A stretch of DNA of 64,000 nt from Methylophilales bacterium BACL14 MAG-120910-bin43. GTDB lineage: Bacteria; Pseudomonadota; Gammaproteobacteria; Burkholderiales; Methylophilaceae. Where the stretch lies: NCBI GenBank assembly GCA_905181685.1, contig CAJIYK010000001.1, forward strand, positions 62,001-126,000, written 5' to 3'. Each line of letters opens with the position of its first letter. Positions within the stretch are counted from its first letter, which is position 1. The notes beneath the pieces are model-generated. The model was not told where the DNA came from, made no database searches, and was given only the letters and a program-made list of their open reading frames with translations. Both the position numbers and the translations under genes were made by a program. Below are positions 51,291 to 62,881 of this stretch, in pieces.

Positions 51291-51598
51291 TGTCTTATTA
51301 TAAATATCACATCTTCTTTTGCCTGAATCAAAGAGATGATGGGGAACAATGTTGCAATAATTATGGTGCTAGCGACTGTTTCAATTATATGAAGCATAAA
51401 CTTAAATCGTTAGATTTATACGGGATCAATCTATCAAGAGTCAACCGAGCTGGCTGTTTAAACAGATGTAAGGAAGGTCCGTTGTTAGTTATATATCCTG
51501 AAGAAACATGGTATCGATATGTTGATAATGAAGATATTGACGAAATCATCAATGAGCATATTACTCATGGGAGAAAAGTGACACGTTTATTAATTTAG
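51290..51598 (+). CDS. Thioredoxin-like [2Fe-2S] ferredoxin-type protein
   Basis: HIFFCLNQRDDGEQCCNNYGA...RAGCLNRCKEGPLLVIYPEETWYRYV. Confidence 0.85.
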   Translation: MSYYKYHIFFCLNQRDDGEQCCNNYGASDCFNYMKHKLKSLDLYGINLSRVNRAGCLNRCKEGPLLVIYPEETWYRYVDNEDIDEIINEHITHGRKVTRLLI

Positions 51599-52000
51599 AT
51601 TTTTTATGATAAAGCTATTTATATTTTTTCTTACCTGACTTGATATCTTCGTTTTTTTAAATTTTTTTTGCTCCGACCAAATAGAGCCTGGAAAATGATT
51701 ATCATCGTAAAATCTTGGGATTACGTGCCAATGAACATGTGGTGTTAAATTTCCAAGAGAAGCTAAATTAATTTTATCAGGCTTATAGTAAATTTTAATT
51801 GCTGACTCCACAATAAATACGACCTTCATTAATTCATCTCTTTCGCTCTCATCGAGATCAGTCATTTCCTTGATATGTTGAATATGCTCAACCCGATAAT
51901 ATGCAGAGTATGATGGATCATCTATTTCAATGATCCTGAATTTACTATTTTTCCAAACAATTGGATAAACTGGCGGTTGGCACAGTTCACATTTATCCAA
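51590..52000 (-). CDS. HIT family protein
   Basis: LCQPPVYPIVWKNSKFRII...LGNLTPHVHWHVIPRFYDD, histidine triad. Confidence 0.92.
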   Translation of the reverse strand: MDKCELCQPPVYPIVWKNSKFRIIEIDDPSYSAYYRVEHIQHIKEMTDLDESERDELMKVVFIVESAIKIYYKPDKINLASLGNLTPHVHWHVIPRFYDDNHFPGSIWSEQKKFKKTKISSQVRKNINSFIIKNLN

Positions 52001-53098
52001 TTATGAAACCTCGAGCATTTTATCAAGGGTAAGCCTTGCTAAATCAGCCTCTTTTTGGGGAACCTTAATTATATTGACAGGATTTTCTTCGATAAGACTT
52101 TCTAACGTCCATGCGAGATGTTGAGGATCAATTCTTGCCATAGTTGAACACTCACAAATGACATGTGACATAAACTTCACAAGCTTACCTTCAGCCTTCA
52201 TTTCTTTTGCAAGGCGATTGACTAAATTAAGCTCTGTTCCAACTAACCACTCAGTTCCAGGGTCTGCATTTTCTATAGTACGAAGAATAAATTCAGTCGA
52301 ACCTACTAAATCTGAATTTTTACACACATCAAATGGAGCCTCTGGATGTGAAATAACATTTCCATTGGGATAGTTTTTTTTAAAATCTTCAATACTCTCC
52401 ACTCTGAACATTTGATGGACAGCGCAATGACCTTTCCACAATAAAATTTTAGAATCTATAATTTGTTTTTCTGTAAGTCCTCCTAATGGAAGATCTGGAT
52501 CCCAAACTGGCATCTTATCAAGAGGTATACCCATCTTATATCCCGTCCATCTGCCTAAATTTTGATCTGGAAAGAAGAGTGCTTTCTCTTTTTGCTTAAA
52601 AGCCCAATTTAAAATTTTAGGTGCATTTGTTGACGTACAAACAATGCCCTGATGTTCACCACAAAAGGCTTTAAGATCCGCTGCTGAATTAATATATGTC
52701 ACAGGCGTAATTTTTTCATCAAAGTCTAATACCTTTGAAATCTCCCTATACGTCCTTTCAACCTTAGCTAGGTTGGCCATATCAGCCATCGAACATCCAG
52801 CTGATAAATCTGGAAGTATAGTGATTTGATTGTCCCTTGATAAAATATCTGAGACTTCTGCCATAAAATGGACGCCTAAAAATACAATGTATTTTGCTTC
52901 CACATTTTGAACATGCTGTGCTAATTTTAAGGAGTCCCCTGCAAAGTCAGCGTGCCGGTATACTGCTTCGTTTTGATAATGGTGGCCAAGGATAAGTAGA
53001 TCTTTACCTAATATTTTTTTTGCCTTAATAATTCTTTCCTGGCAATCTTCATCTTTTAATTTTTGAAAAGAATCGAAGTTAATAGTAGATATGTTCAT
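52001..53098 (-). CDS. nadA: Quinolinate synthase
   Basis: LLILGHHYQNEAVYRHADFAGDSLKLAQ, FLGVHFMAEVSDIL, DLSAGCSMADMA, SHPEAPFDVC. Confidence 0.96.
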   Translation of the reverse strand: MNISTINFDSFQKLKDEDCQERIIKAKKILGKDLLILGHHYQNEAVYRHADFAGDSLKLAQHVQNVEAKYIVFLGVHFMAEVSDILSRDNQITILPDLSAGCSMADMANLAKVERTYREISKVLDFDEKITPVTYINSAADLKAFCGEHQGIVCTSTNAPKILNWAFKQKEKALFFPDQNLGRWTGYKMGIPLDKMPVWDPDLPLGGLTEKQIIDSKILLWKGHCAVHQMFRVESIEDFKKNYPNGNVISHPEAPFDVCKNSDLVGSTEFILRTIENADPGTEWLVGTELNLVNRLAKEMKAEGKLVKFMSHVICECSTMARIDPQHLAWTLESLIEENPVNIIKVPQKEADLARLTLDKMLEVS

Positions 53099-53108
53099 TG
53101 GATAAATT

Positions 53109-53568
53109 TTAACTTACAATTGATTTGATTTCGCATAATTTTTCTAATGCTTTACGGTTCGTCCAAGAAAACACTTTGGACTTAGCTTCTTCAATACCAA
53201 CCCATTTATACTCCAGATGTTCTCTTGGTGCTATTGTGATAGCAATCTTTCTTGGAAGTTCCATACCAAAAATATGCTCCGTATTCTTAGAAACATTGGG
53301 TGGGTAACGGTGTCTCCAATGAGTGAAAATTTCATACTCATGGTTAAGATTCCAGTCTTGTATATCATATTGATTTGGGTTTATTCCAGTCTCTTCAAAA
53401 ACTTCTCTTCGTGCAGCTTCATAAGGAGATTCCTCAGGTTCAAGGCTTCCTGTCACAGACTGCCAGTAATCTTTTTTGTCAGCTCGACTTAGTAAGCAAA
53501 ATATCATTCTTTTTTGTATAAATTACAATTAAGGACGATACAGGTATTTTATATTTACGAGTTTTCAA
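53109..53568 (-). CDS. nudB: NUDIX hydrolase, dihydroneopterin triphosphate pyrophosphatase type, N-terminal frameshift
   Basis: DYWQSVTGSLEPEESPYEAARREVFEETGINP Nudix box; N-term MKTRKYKIPVSSLIVIYTKKNDILL from TTG start in shifted frame. Confidence 0.88.
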
Positions 53569-54498
53569 ATATTAGGTAATTTAAATATAATGTTTTCTTC
53601 GATCCCATTCATTTCATCAATCAAAACATCGTAGTTACTCTTTATCTTTTTTATAAGATTTTTAACTAAAATTTCTGGTGCCGAAGCTCCTGCAGTAATT
53701 CCAATCTTTTTTTTATTCAATAATATAGATAAATCAAAGCTCTCTATATTACCAACAAGTACTGATTCAACTCCTTCTTGTTTTGCAAGTTCAGCTAATC
53801 TCGAAGAATTTGAGCTATTTGAAGATCCCACAACAATAATCAGCTCTTTATCTTTTATTAATGATTTAATTGCATCTTGACGATTTTGGGTTGCGTAACA
53901 GATATCACTTTTATTTGGCCCTGAAATATTAGGATATTTTGTCCTTTAATTTATTTATGATCTCTTTTGTTTCGTCAATTGATAAGGTTGTTTGTGTTAC
54001 ATAGCTAATTTTTTCTGTATTTTTAATCCTTAGTCTATCTATATCTCCAAGGTTTTGTACTAAGAAGGTTTTGTCATTATCATCAACCTGCCCCATTGTT
54101 CCATCAACTTCCGGGTGGCCTTCGTGGCCTATCATAATAATGATGTGACCCTTTTTATTTTGTTGGATAACTTCTTTATGGACTTTTGTTACCAATGGGC
54201 ATGTTGCATCAATAGGAACGAGATTAAAATCGCTTGCCTTTTTTCTAACTAATTTCGATACACCATGGGCACTATAAATTACATGGCTTCCCTTTGGGAT
54301 ATCTTCCATATCCTCAACAAAAATGGCGCCCTTTCTTTTTAAATTCTCAATGACAAACTCGTTATGGACAACCTCATGTCTCACATAAATAGGTGAGCCA
54401 TATTTTTCAAGCGCTTTTTCAACAATTGCAATTGCTCTATCAACGCCAGCACAAAAACCTCTAGGCTCCGCTAATGTAATATGTATTTCTTTCTTCAT
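53565..54498 (-). CDS. ispH: 4-hydroxy-3-methylbut-2-enyl diphosphate reductase, frameshift near 53930
   Basis: ITLAEPRGFCAGVDRAIAIVEKALEKYGSPIYVRHEVVHN, ATCPLVTKVH; GSSNSSNSSRL, AGASAPEILVKNLI. Confidence 0.97.
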
Positions 54499-54505
54499 TC
54501 AGCAA

Positions 54506-55763
54506 TTAGGATTCTGGTAGAACCTTTTCCCCTTTAATAAGGTGATCAAAAGTCTCTTTCTCTCTGATAATATGAGTTTTAGCTTTATCAATCATCAGTT
54601 CGTATAGCCGTGGCCTCGTATTATAGTTTGAGCTCATTGACATTGCATAAGCCCCAGTATCCATGATTACTAAGAATATTATTAGGCTCTATACTAATGA
54701 CTCTATCTTTTCCAATGAAATCACCTGTTTCACAAATGGGTCCCACAATATCAAAAACAGATTCCTTATCAGCTGTCTCTGAGGTATTGAAAATCTTGTG
54801 GAATGCACCATATAAGGATGGTCGCATAAGATCATTCATTGCAGCATCTATAATTGCAAAGTTTTTATCTTGGGTCTTTTTTACATATTCTACTTTAGTC
54901 AAAATTGCACCTGCATCTGCCATAATTACCCTTCCAGGTTCTAATAGAATTTTGAAATCTCTTCCTTTAGTTAATGTGGTAACTGCTTTTGCATAGTCAT
55001 CAAAGGGAATAGCTTTTTCATCCTCGTAACTTATTCCGATGCCTCCACCAATGTCCATATGTTTAATCTTTATACCTTCTACTTCTAATTTATCGATTAA
55101 CGCAATTAACTTTTTTACAGAATCCTCAAATGGTTTTAGATCCGTTATTTGTGAACCAATATGACAATCAATTCCTTTTATTAAAATTGAATCCATTGTT
55201 TTAGCCTTTTTATATAAATTCAAGGCAGACTCTTCACTTACGCCAAATTTGTTCTCTTTAAGACCTGTTGATATATATGGGTGGGTATTGGCATTAACAT
55301 CAGGGTTAACCCTAATGGAAATAGATGCTTTTTTACTTAATGATTTTGCTATTTCTTGAATTCTTGTCAGCTCATCCTCTGATTCAATATTAAAAGCAAG
55401 AATATTATTTTCGATAGCTAATTTAATTTCTTCAGAAGTTTTACCTACGCCAGAAAAAACAATTTTTTTAGGGTCGCCATCAGCAGCAATGACTCTTCTC
55501 AGTTCACCCCCTGAAACGATATCAAAACCTGCTCCATTTTTTGCAAGTAAATTTAATATTGCAAGATTAGAATTTGCTTTAACAGCAAAACAAATTAGGT
55601 GATCTACATTTTTAAATGCAGATTCTAGGTTCTTAAAGTTATCTACTATTCTTTTTTTAGAATAAATATAAGTTGGGGTAGCAAACTTTTCTATAATTGA
55701 ATCGATACAAACATCTTCGACAAAAAATTTATCTTTTTTCTTAATTAAAATTGAAGATTTCAT
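54506..55763 (-). CDS. lysA: Diaminopimelate decarboxylase, frameshift near 54670
   Basis: FATPTYIYSKKRI, CFAVKANSNLAILNLLAKNGAGFDIVSGGEL, GPICETGDFIGKDR; C-term ELMIDKAKTHIIREKETFDHLIKGEKVLPES in shifted frame. Confidence 0.96.
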
Positions 55764-55919
55764 TTATGCTAGCTGTTTTTGATCAGTAAAAATTTCATCT
55801 TTATATTTGTAAAGCTGAGATTGGGGGTATTTCTCCTCAGGAATATAAAGCTCTCCTTTCGTGCCACAGCCAACTAGTAAAAGAAAATAAAAACAAATTA
55901 AAAAAGAATATTTTTTCAT
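55764..55919 (-). CDS. lptM: LptM (YifL)-type small lipoprotein
   Basis: MKKYSFLICFYFLLLVGCGTKGELYIPEEKYPQSQLYKYKDEIFTDQKQLA; lipobox LVGC plus CGTKGxLYIPE motif; stop directly abuts lysA start. Confidence 0.85.
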   Translation of the reverse strand: MKKYSFLICFYFLLLVGCGTKGELYIPEEKYPQSQLYKYKDEIFTDQKQLA

Positions 55920-55934
55920 ATGCGTATTTTATCA

Positions 55935-56988
55935 TTAATAAATAGTAATTTTTTTCTCATCTATTTTATCTTCCCACACAATAATCTTATTAAGCTCCTC
56001 ACTGATTAAAATCTCGTTATTTTCTAAGACTATCAAATAATGACTAACGCCTAATTCATTGGCGATTTCAATTTTTTTTGAGATTTCTTCAATAAATATT
56101 GGGTTAGAATAAACATCCGATTTTTCTCCAGAATTATCTCCAGGCGGAATTAATACTGTGACTGACATTGTGTTAGAGACAGGATAACCTGAATGAGGAT
56201 TGATAATATGTGAATATCTTTTTTTATTTACAGCAAAATATATCTTGATAATCACCGGATGTTCCAATTGACCAACCTGGCTTTAATGGCAAACTCGCCA
56301 TTAAATTTGGATTTCTAGGATCCTGAATACCTACTACCCATTCTTTATTACCCTGCATACCTAATGCTAAAATATTTCCTCCAATATTGATGAGTGCGTT
56401 GTTTATACTATATTGCTCCAATATATTTTTAGCTTGGTCTAGTGCATAACCTTTGGCGTATCCTCCCATATCAACTTTTACAAACTTATTAGTACTACTG
56501 AGTATATTATTAATAATTTTTATATTTCCCATAGAAGGTTTAGCTTCAACCAACTTTGAAATAGATCTAGCATCTGGCATTACCTTACGAGGAACCTCGG
56601 AATGAAATCCCCATAAACTCACAAGTTTTCCAATTGCTGGATTGAAGTAGCCTTTGGTTTGGTTTTCATATTCCTGACCTCTTCGAATCAAAGATATTAC
56701 CTCTTCATCCTCTACAAAAAAGGGTGTTTCATTTTGAATTGCTTCGTTGATTTCAAAAACTAACCCTTCCCGCCAAGGATGGAGCATATGATGAAGTTTA
56801 TTGAAGTTTGATAAAATCTCTTTTGAGGCATTTGAAGCTAATTTTTTAGATTCTCCATATATTTTGATATCTACAATCGTACCAAAGACATAATCTTTTT
56901 TTTGAAATAGTAAGTTTTCATACATGCTTATAGTTAATATAAGGATAAATACTAAAATTAATAATAAAAACTTTACGTACCTTTGCAT
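55935..56988 (-). CDS. apbE: FAD:protein FMN transferase, frameshift near 56250
   Basis: FGTIVDIKIYG...VKVDMGGYAKGYALDQAKNIL, ALINIGGNILALG; RYSHIINPHSGYPV. Confidence 0.93.
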
Positions 56989-56997
56989 TAGATATTT

Positions 56998-57918
56998 TTA
57001 AAGTGCATCAATTATAAATTCAGCGCTATTAAAATTGGTTTGATTTTCTATTTCAACTAAGCATGTTGGACTTGTCACATTTATTTCTGTTAAGTATTTT
57101 CCAATCACATCAATTCCGACGAAATCTAGTTTACTTTTTACTAAATACTTTTTGATTACATTAACAATTTTAATATCATCGGCTGTTAATTTTTTTGCGA
57201 TACCCGTCCCACCTTTTGCCAAATTTGCTCTGAAATCTTTTCCATCTGGAATTCTTGCTAGACAAAAAGGAAGTGGCTCACCTTTTATAATAATAATTCG
57301 TTTATCCCCCTCAGTGATATCTGGAATATACTTTTGAGCCATCATAACTTTAGTGTCATTAACAGTGCTAGTTTCAAGAATACTGTTTATGTTTTTATCT
57401 AATTCATCAATCACAAAAATTCCATTACCTGCCATGCCATTAATGGGCTTAAGAACAATCTTTTCATGTATCTTAAGAAAATTGACTACGTCACTAGCAT
57501 TTGAGGTAACGATTGTGGGTGGAATAATTTCTTGGAAATTAAGAATAGACAGTTTTTCATTATGATTTCTGATTGATGACGGATTATTGATGACATCTGT
57601 TCCTTCTTTAACTGCGTGATCTAATAAATAAGTAAGATTTAAATAATCATCATCAAATGGTGGATCTTTTCTAATAAAAATTTTTTTAAAAAAAGAACTT
57701 AAATTCAATTCAGTATCCTGATACTTTATTCCTTTCTCTAAACTTATAATTTTCTGACTATGAATATTTACGTTTCCTTCATATATTGAAAATTGATTAA
57801 TTTCAGAGAAATGTACCTCAATATTTCTTCTTAGGCACTCTTTCATTAATAATAGAGATGAATCCTTAATTTTATTAAGAGACTCAATAGGATCGATGAT
57901 AAAAAGATATGCCATCAT
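56998..57918 (-). CDS. gshB: Glutathione synthetase
   Basis: FIRKDPPFDDDYLNLTYLLD, VLKPINGMAGNGIFVID, RANLAKGGTGIAKKLT, ATP-grasp. Confidence 0.95.
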   Translation of the reverse strand: MMAYLFIIDPIESLNKIKDSSLLLMKECLRRNIEVHFSEINQFSIYEGNVNIHSQKIISLEKGIKYQDTELNLSSFFKKIFIRKDPPFDDDYLNLTYLLDHAVKEGTDVINNPSSIRNHNEKLSILNFQEIIPPTIVTSNASDVVNFLKIHEKIVLKPINGMAGNGIFVIDELDKNINSILETSTVNDTKVMMAQKYIPDITEGDKRIIIIKGEPLPFCLARIPDGKDFRANLAKGGTGIAKKLTADDIKIVNVIKKYLVKSKLDFVGIDVIGKYLTEINVTSPTCLVEIENQTNFNSAEFIIDAL

Positions 57919-59198
57919 TTCCTTTCTGCTAGTTCTTTAGACGCTGCTAGCATTGATAATCTTGCAATAACGCCATAAGCATAAAATCTGTTGGCCTTAT
58001 CATGACAGGGCCTTCCTTGATCAGGCATTAGGCATGAGGTTTCAAAAGCGACAGGTTCAAAATGCATTCCTGGAGAATTCAAATTTTCATCCTTACCCTT
58101 ACTTGTATGAACGCGGTAAAAACCTCCCACAACAAAATGGTCAATCATATATACGACGGGTTCAGCCACTGCTGCGTTAATAGTTTCTTCAGTGTGAATA
58201 CCCTCTTGCACCAGCACCTCAGATACTGACATCCCCTCTTTGATCACTGACATTTTCTTTCTCATCTTTCTATTTAGGTTGATAGCCTCTGAACTAGATT
58301 TAACAGTCATCACACCCATGCCATATGTACCTGCATTGGCTTTGACAACTATGTATGGATCTTGAGAAATATTATATTCACTATATTTTTTTTGTATCTG
58401 ATCTAAAAGGCTATCAATAGTCTCTTCAAGTCTATCTTCTCCTTCACCAGCTGAAAAATCTAAATTATCTAATTTCTCTGATAATGGATCAATTAACCAA
58501 GGGTCACTGTTAGTTAATATTGAAAACTCTTTTGCTACTTGACTATAAAAATGAAAATGGGACGATTTTTTTCTTGTGGGCCAGCCAGCATTAATTGGTG
58601 GAATAATTTGCTGTCCAAGGTTTTTAATTATTTCAGGTACGCCACCAGACAGATCATTATTCAAAATAATTGAACAGGGTATAAATTCAGTGCCATCTTT
58701 ATTTTTTAAAAATAAAAAGTCTTCCCTTCTGCTAATAGGCTCAATAGTAATAAACTGATTTTCGTCTATATCAATATTCGTTGATTCTAAAATACTTGTA
58801 TCTACGGAGCCAATCCTAACCTCAAGTCCAGAATTTTTTAGAATCTCTTTGAGTTGGTATAGATTTTTCAGATAAAACAAATTTCTTGTATGTTTTTCGG
58901 GGATTATGAGAACCCTCTTTGCTTCTGGACAAACTTTTTCTATGGCAACAGATGATGCTTGGATTGCAAGCGGCGAAAAATCTGGATTCAAATTGTTAAA
59001 TCCTCCAGGAAATAAATTCATATCAACAGGTGCTAGTTTAAAGCCTGAATTTCTGAGATCAACTGACCCATAGAAGGGTGCTTGATTTTCTAGCCACTGA
59101 GTTCTAAACCACTGTTCTATGTCACAGCTGCGATGTATTATAAAATTTTCTAATTCTAATAACTCTTTTGTTAAATTAATTTTAAGAGGCTGGTTCAT
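57915..59198 (-). CDS. gshA: Glutamate-cysteine ligase, proteobacterial GshA type
   Basis: [78 protein letters not shown]. Confidence 0.93.
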   Translation of the reverse strand: MNQPLKINLTKELLELENFIIHRSCDIEQWFRTQWLENQAPFYGSVDLRNSGFKLAPVDMNLFPGGFNNLNPDFSPLAIQASSVAIEKVCPEAKRVLIIPEKHTRNLFYLKNLYQLKEILKNSGLEVRIGSVDTSILESTNIDIDENQFITIEPISRREDFLFLKNKDGTEFIPCSIILNNDLSGGVPEIIKNLGQQIIPPINAGWPTRKKSSHFHFYSQVAKEFSILTNSDPWLIDPLSEKLDNLDFSAGEGEDRLEETIDSLLDQIQKKYSEYNISQDPYIVVKANAGTYGMGVMTVKSSSEAINLNRKMRKKMSVIKEGMSVSEVLVQEGIHTEETINAAVAEPVVYMIDHFVVGGFYRVHTSKGKDENLNSPGMHFEPVAFETSCLMPDQGRPCHDKANRFYAYGVIARLSMLAASKELAERK

Positions 59199-60127
59199 TC
59201 AATGTCCTTACCTTGCGCTTGAAGATCTGCATGGTAACTACTCCTTACCATTGGACCACTTGCGACAGAATTAAAACCTAAATTTTCAGCTATCGTTTTT
59301 AAACTTTCAAATTCTTCTGGGGGGACATATCTTTCAACAGGTAGGTGAAATTCTGTTGGTTGGAGATATTGCCCTATCGTGATCATGTCTACCTTATGAC
59401 TTCTCAAGTCTCGCATCACTTCTATAATTTCATCATTTGTTTCACCCAGGCCTAGCATTAAACCCGACTTTGTAGAAACATCTGGATATTTACTTTTATA
59501 TGTTGACAATAATTTTAATGAGTGCAAATAATCAGAGCCAGGCCTTGCTTGCTTGTAGAGTCTTGGAATTGTCTCAAGATTATGATTAAAAACGTTCGGT
59601 GGGGACTCATATAAAATATCTATTGCCTTGTCTAAACGCCCTCTGAAATCTGGAACAAGAATTTCAATGCCAATGTTAGGATTTAACCTTCTTATTTGAT
59701 CTATACACTTAACAAAATGTGAAGCGCCTCCATCTCTTAAATCATCTCTATCGACACTTGTAATCACAACATATTTCAATTTTAGGGATGAAATTGTTTT
59801 TGCCAAATGGAGTGGCTCTAAATCATCTGGTGGTTTGGGCTTACCATGTGTTACGTCGCAAAAAGGGCATCTTCTTGTGCACAAATCTCCTAAAATCATA
59901 AATGTTGCTGTGCCATGGCTATAACATTCTGCAATATTAGGACAGCTTGCCTCCTCACAAACGCTGTGTAATTCTTGCTCACTAAGTAAATTTTTTACCC
60001 TCATGTACTCCGCTGTTTTTGGAAGCTTCATTTTTATCCACGAAGGTTTTTTTAGGGGCTCTATTGGTACAATTTTAATAGGGATTCTTGATGTTTTCTC
60101 CCTGCCTAATTCCTTATTATTTCTCAT
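59195..60127 (-). CDS. lipA: Lipoyl synthase
   Basis: [39 protein letters not shown], both Fe-S cysteine motifs. Confidence 0.98.
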   Translation of the reverse strand: MRNNKELGREKTSRIPIKIVPIEPLKKPSWIKMKLPKTAEYMRVKNLLSEQELHSVCEEASCPNIAECYSHGTATFMILGDLCTRRCPFCDVTHGKPKPPDDLEPLHLAKTISSLKLKYVVITSVDRDDLRDGGASHFVKCIDQIRRLNPNIGIEILVPDFRGRLDKAIDILYESPPNVFNHNLETIPRLYKQARPGSDYLHSLKLLSTYKSKYPDVSTKSGLMLGLGETNDEIIEVMRDLRSHKVDMITIGQYLQPTEFHLPVERYVPPEEFESLKTIAENLGFNSVASGPMVRSSYHADLQAQGKDIE

Positions 60128-60728
60128 TCAATGACCTAAAAAAAAATTTAAATTGTTCCAAAACTTCCTTCTCAACTTCACTTTGACTAATCTTTGGCAA
60201 ATAATCCTCTAATTGTGACATTTTTAAGCCTTTATAACCACAGGGGTCAATATCAAGGAAGGGATCTAAATTCATATTTACGTTTAAACTTAAGCCGTGG
60301 TATGTGTATCCTTTTTTTAATCTCAAACCAATGGAAGCAATTTTTTTTTCATCAACATAAATGCCAGGTGCATTTTTTTTTAGTTTTCCAATTATTTTTT
60401 TATTTTTAAGATACATTACAATACAATTCTCAATACCAGACACTAGCCGTCTTATTGAAAGCTTATTTTTATTTAAGTTAATTAAAAAGTAAAAAATAAT
60501 CTGCCCTGGTCCATGGAACGTTATTTTTCCACCGCGATCAACAAAGATATGGGGTATTGAGCTATTCGGTAATTTTAAATCTTTTTTATTTAGGCCAGTC
60601 GTATATATGGGATTGTGCTCGGTAACCCAAATTTCATCTGATTTAGGGTTATTCTCAATATGAGCCTTCATAGCCAACCAGCAAGTTTTATAATCTGTTA
60701 AGCCTAAATATTTAATATTCAAAGCCAT
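60117..60728 (-). CDS. lipB: Octanoyltransferase
   Basis: [67 protein letters not shown]-like. Confidence 0.96.
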   Translation of the reverse strand: MALNIKYLGLTDYKTCWLAMKAHIENNPKSDEIWVTEHNPIYTTGLNKKDLKLPNSSIPHIFVDRGGKITFHGPGQIIFYFLINLNKNKLSIRRLVSGIENCIVMYLKNKKIIGKLKKNAPGIYVDEKKIASIGLRLKKGYTYHGLSLNVNMNLDPFLDIDPCGYKGLKMSQLEDYLPKISQSEVEKEVLEQFKFFFRSLNEK

Positions 60729-61000
60729 TTATAAAACAAACTTTGTAACTTTTAATCCTGAAAGTTCTATATAAATATTGTCTAACTGTTTTTGTGATAA
60801 GACAAAAACATTGCAAGTCAAACTAATGTATTTTCCTGCGCTGCTACCTTTCATTTCAATACAAGAGCTGTCAAAACGGGCATCATATTTAGATATTGAT
60901 TTGAGCACAATATCAGAAAAGTCTTCAACGGCATCACCTATTACTTTTATTGCAAAATGACAAGGGAAGTTAATCAGAGGTTCTTTGATTGATCATCCAT
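60729..61000 (-). CDS. ybeD: YbeD/DUF493-family regulatory protein, N-terminal frameshift
   Basis: Reconstructed MDDQSKEPLINFPCHFAIKVIGDAVEDFSDIVLKSISKYDARFDSSCIEMKGSSAGKYISLTCNVFVLSQKQLDNIYIELSGLKVTKFVL; directly upstream of lipB. Confidence 0.85.
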
Positions 61001-61009
61001 TTTTTAATT

Positions 61010-61834
61010 TTATCTTTTTACAATAAAACCATTTATAAAAAAATTGTCAGATAGCTCATCTTTCTTAATTTTAGCTTTTTGATTATTTTTGAAAGGCCCT
61101 ATTAATACTTGAAATTGATCTTCATTCTTAATTTTTTTAATGTTTTCATTTTTAACTGTGCCTAATTTTTTAATCTTATTTATGAGATTGTTTGCATTTT
61201 TCTCATCTGAAAATAAGCCAGCTTGTATATATATTTGTTTATTTATCTTGCTTACTTTAACTTTTTCATCAAGGTCTATTAATTCTACTTTTACAAGCTC
61301 ACTCCCTTTTTCAATAATTTCTAATCTATTCGCTGCTGCATAAGATAAATCAATAATACGATCTTTAACAAATGGGCCTCTATCGTTGACGCGTACAATC
61401 ACTGTTTTGTCATTTTTTAAATTTGTAACCTTCACATAGCAAGGAAGAGGGAGGGTTTTATGAGCTGCCGTCATCTTATACATGTCATATACCTCTCCGA
61501 TTGATGTTTTATTACCGTGATATTTTTTTCCATACCAAGTAGCATAACCCGTTGCCGTATATGGCTTTAAAGACGTCATTGGATAATATGTTTTACCAAA
61601 AACCTTATAAGGTCGATTTGAGAACTTATTTAAAGGCTCTTTTTTAGGTATTGCATTAGGAATACTCGAGAGGTTTTCCGGAATGACTTCTTCGGGACCA
61701 TCATCAAGATAGTAAGCCCCTTTTGATTTTGAGTCTGTTACCGGATCTTCGTTATTGTTTTCAACGTTATTTGTTTGACAACCGGCAAGACAAAGGGCTA
61801 TTAATAAAAATATAATGCCTTTTATATTATTCAT
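61010..61834 (-). CDS. rlpA: Septal ring lytic transglycosylase RlpA-like lipoprotein with C-terminal SPOR-like region
   Basis: Lipobox CLAGCQ; ATGYATWYGKKYHGNKTSIGEVYDMYKMTAAHKTLPLPCYVKVTNLKNDKTVIVRVNDRGPF. Confidence 0.94.
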   Translation of the reverse strand: MNNIKGIIFLLIALCLAGCQTNNVENNNEDPVTDSKSKGAYYLDDGPEEVIPENLSSIPNAIPKKEPLNKFSNRPYKVFGKTYYPMTSLKPYTATGYATWYGKKYHGNKTSIGEVYDMYKMTAAHKTLPLPCYVKVTNLKNDKTVIVRVNDRGPFVKDRIIDLSYAAANRLEIIEKGSELVKVELIDLDEKVKVSKINKQIYIQAGLFSDEKNANNLINKIKKLGTVKNENIKKIKNEDQFQVLIGPFKNNQKAKIKKDELSDNFFINGFIVKR

Positions 61835-62816
61835 CCATTTCCAAGTTTATATTTGAATCAAGCTGTTCAACATTTTTTTTGTATTCAACCATTTCGATTT
61901 GATTGTTATTTGCTTTAGCAATTTTATACAAATATAAATAAGATAGTGTATGTTTTTTATTTTGACTGACAACTTTTTTGAATAATTTATAAGCATCGTC
62001 CTGATTTTCTTGGTGATAATTTGCTAAGCCTAAATGAAAATTTGACTCATCTGCTTCTGGTTCACTCTTAACCCAGTCCTCCGATATAATTTTAAGCTTG
62101 TTCCAGTCTTTTTTATTTAAAGCGCTTACCACCCGCATAAAGTAGGGTTGATCTTCTTCAGGCTGATCCCAAAATGCTCTTTCCGGAGCAGTTGTAATTG
62201 AAACCTCCTCACCCTTTGTTAACATTTCCTCAATAATTTCTACTGGCATACTGTAATAAAAAGCCGACCTTCCTGGAGTTTTAAATGTAGTAATGCCTAA
62301 CAGCTCCCCTTGATAATTAAAAATTCCTCCTCCACTAGCCCCTAACATAAAGGAAGCTGATGACTGAATAATCTGATGCCCATCGAAATCGAACTTAGCC
62401 TTTACAGTTCCAAATGACGAGCCTGGTCTTGCCGAATTCCCCCCATAGCTTTTTGTAAAAACATCCGTTTCGTATTCAACGTCTGCTGTCTTTTTCATTT
62501 TTACTGGCTTTAGTTCTAGGAATTTAAATTTCAAAATACAGAGGTCACTCTTCCAGTCTGCTATTAAAGCATCCGGAGAATAGCTTATGCCATATTTGGT
62601 TACATGTATTCCTTGTGAGTTTGCAATTACATGACAATTTGTCACGATATAATTCTTTGCAACGACAACACCAGATCCTACCCCGTGATTTCCTTTATCA
62701 TTAGCAACATGAACTTTTACGACAGATGGGTTTGTATTAAATAATACTTCAACACTTGGCGTTGAAAAACTCGTTGCTGGAAGTAACATACCTAGTAGAA
62801 ATAATTTTTTGAACAT
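61827..62816 (-). CDS. Secreted trypsin-like serine protease with C-terminal TPR-like helical region
   Basis: VGSGVVVAKNYIVTNCHVI (His), DWKSDLCILKF (Asp), LGASGGGIFNYQGELLGI (Ser); signal peptide from MFKKLFLLGMLLPATSFS; C-term NFHLGLANYHQENQDDAYKLFKKVV. Confidence 0.85.
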   Translation of the reverse strand: MFKKLFLLGMLLPATSFSTPSVEVLFNTNPSVVKVHVANDKGNHGVGSGVVVAKNYIVTNCHVIANSQGIHVTKYGISYSPDALIADWKSDLCILKFKFLELKPVKMKKTADVEYETDVFTKSYGGNSARPGSSFGTVKAKFDFDGHQIIQSSASFMLGASGGGIFNYQGELLGITTFKTPGRSAFYYSMPVEIIEEMLTKGEEVSITTAPERAFWDQPEEDQPYFMRVVSALNKKDWNKLKIISEDWVKSEPEADESNFHLGLANYHQENQDDAYKLFKKVVSQNKKHTLSYLYLYKIAKANNNQIEMVEYKKNVEQLDSNINLEMDE

Positions 62817-62881
62817 GGCTTTTGAATAACTGTTTATTGGATAGGCTGTAGACAAAATCAACTGCCTTAGTTCATGTTATT

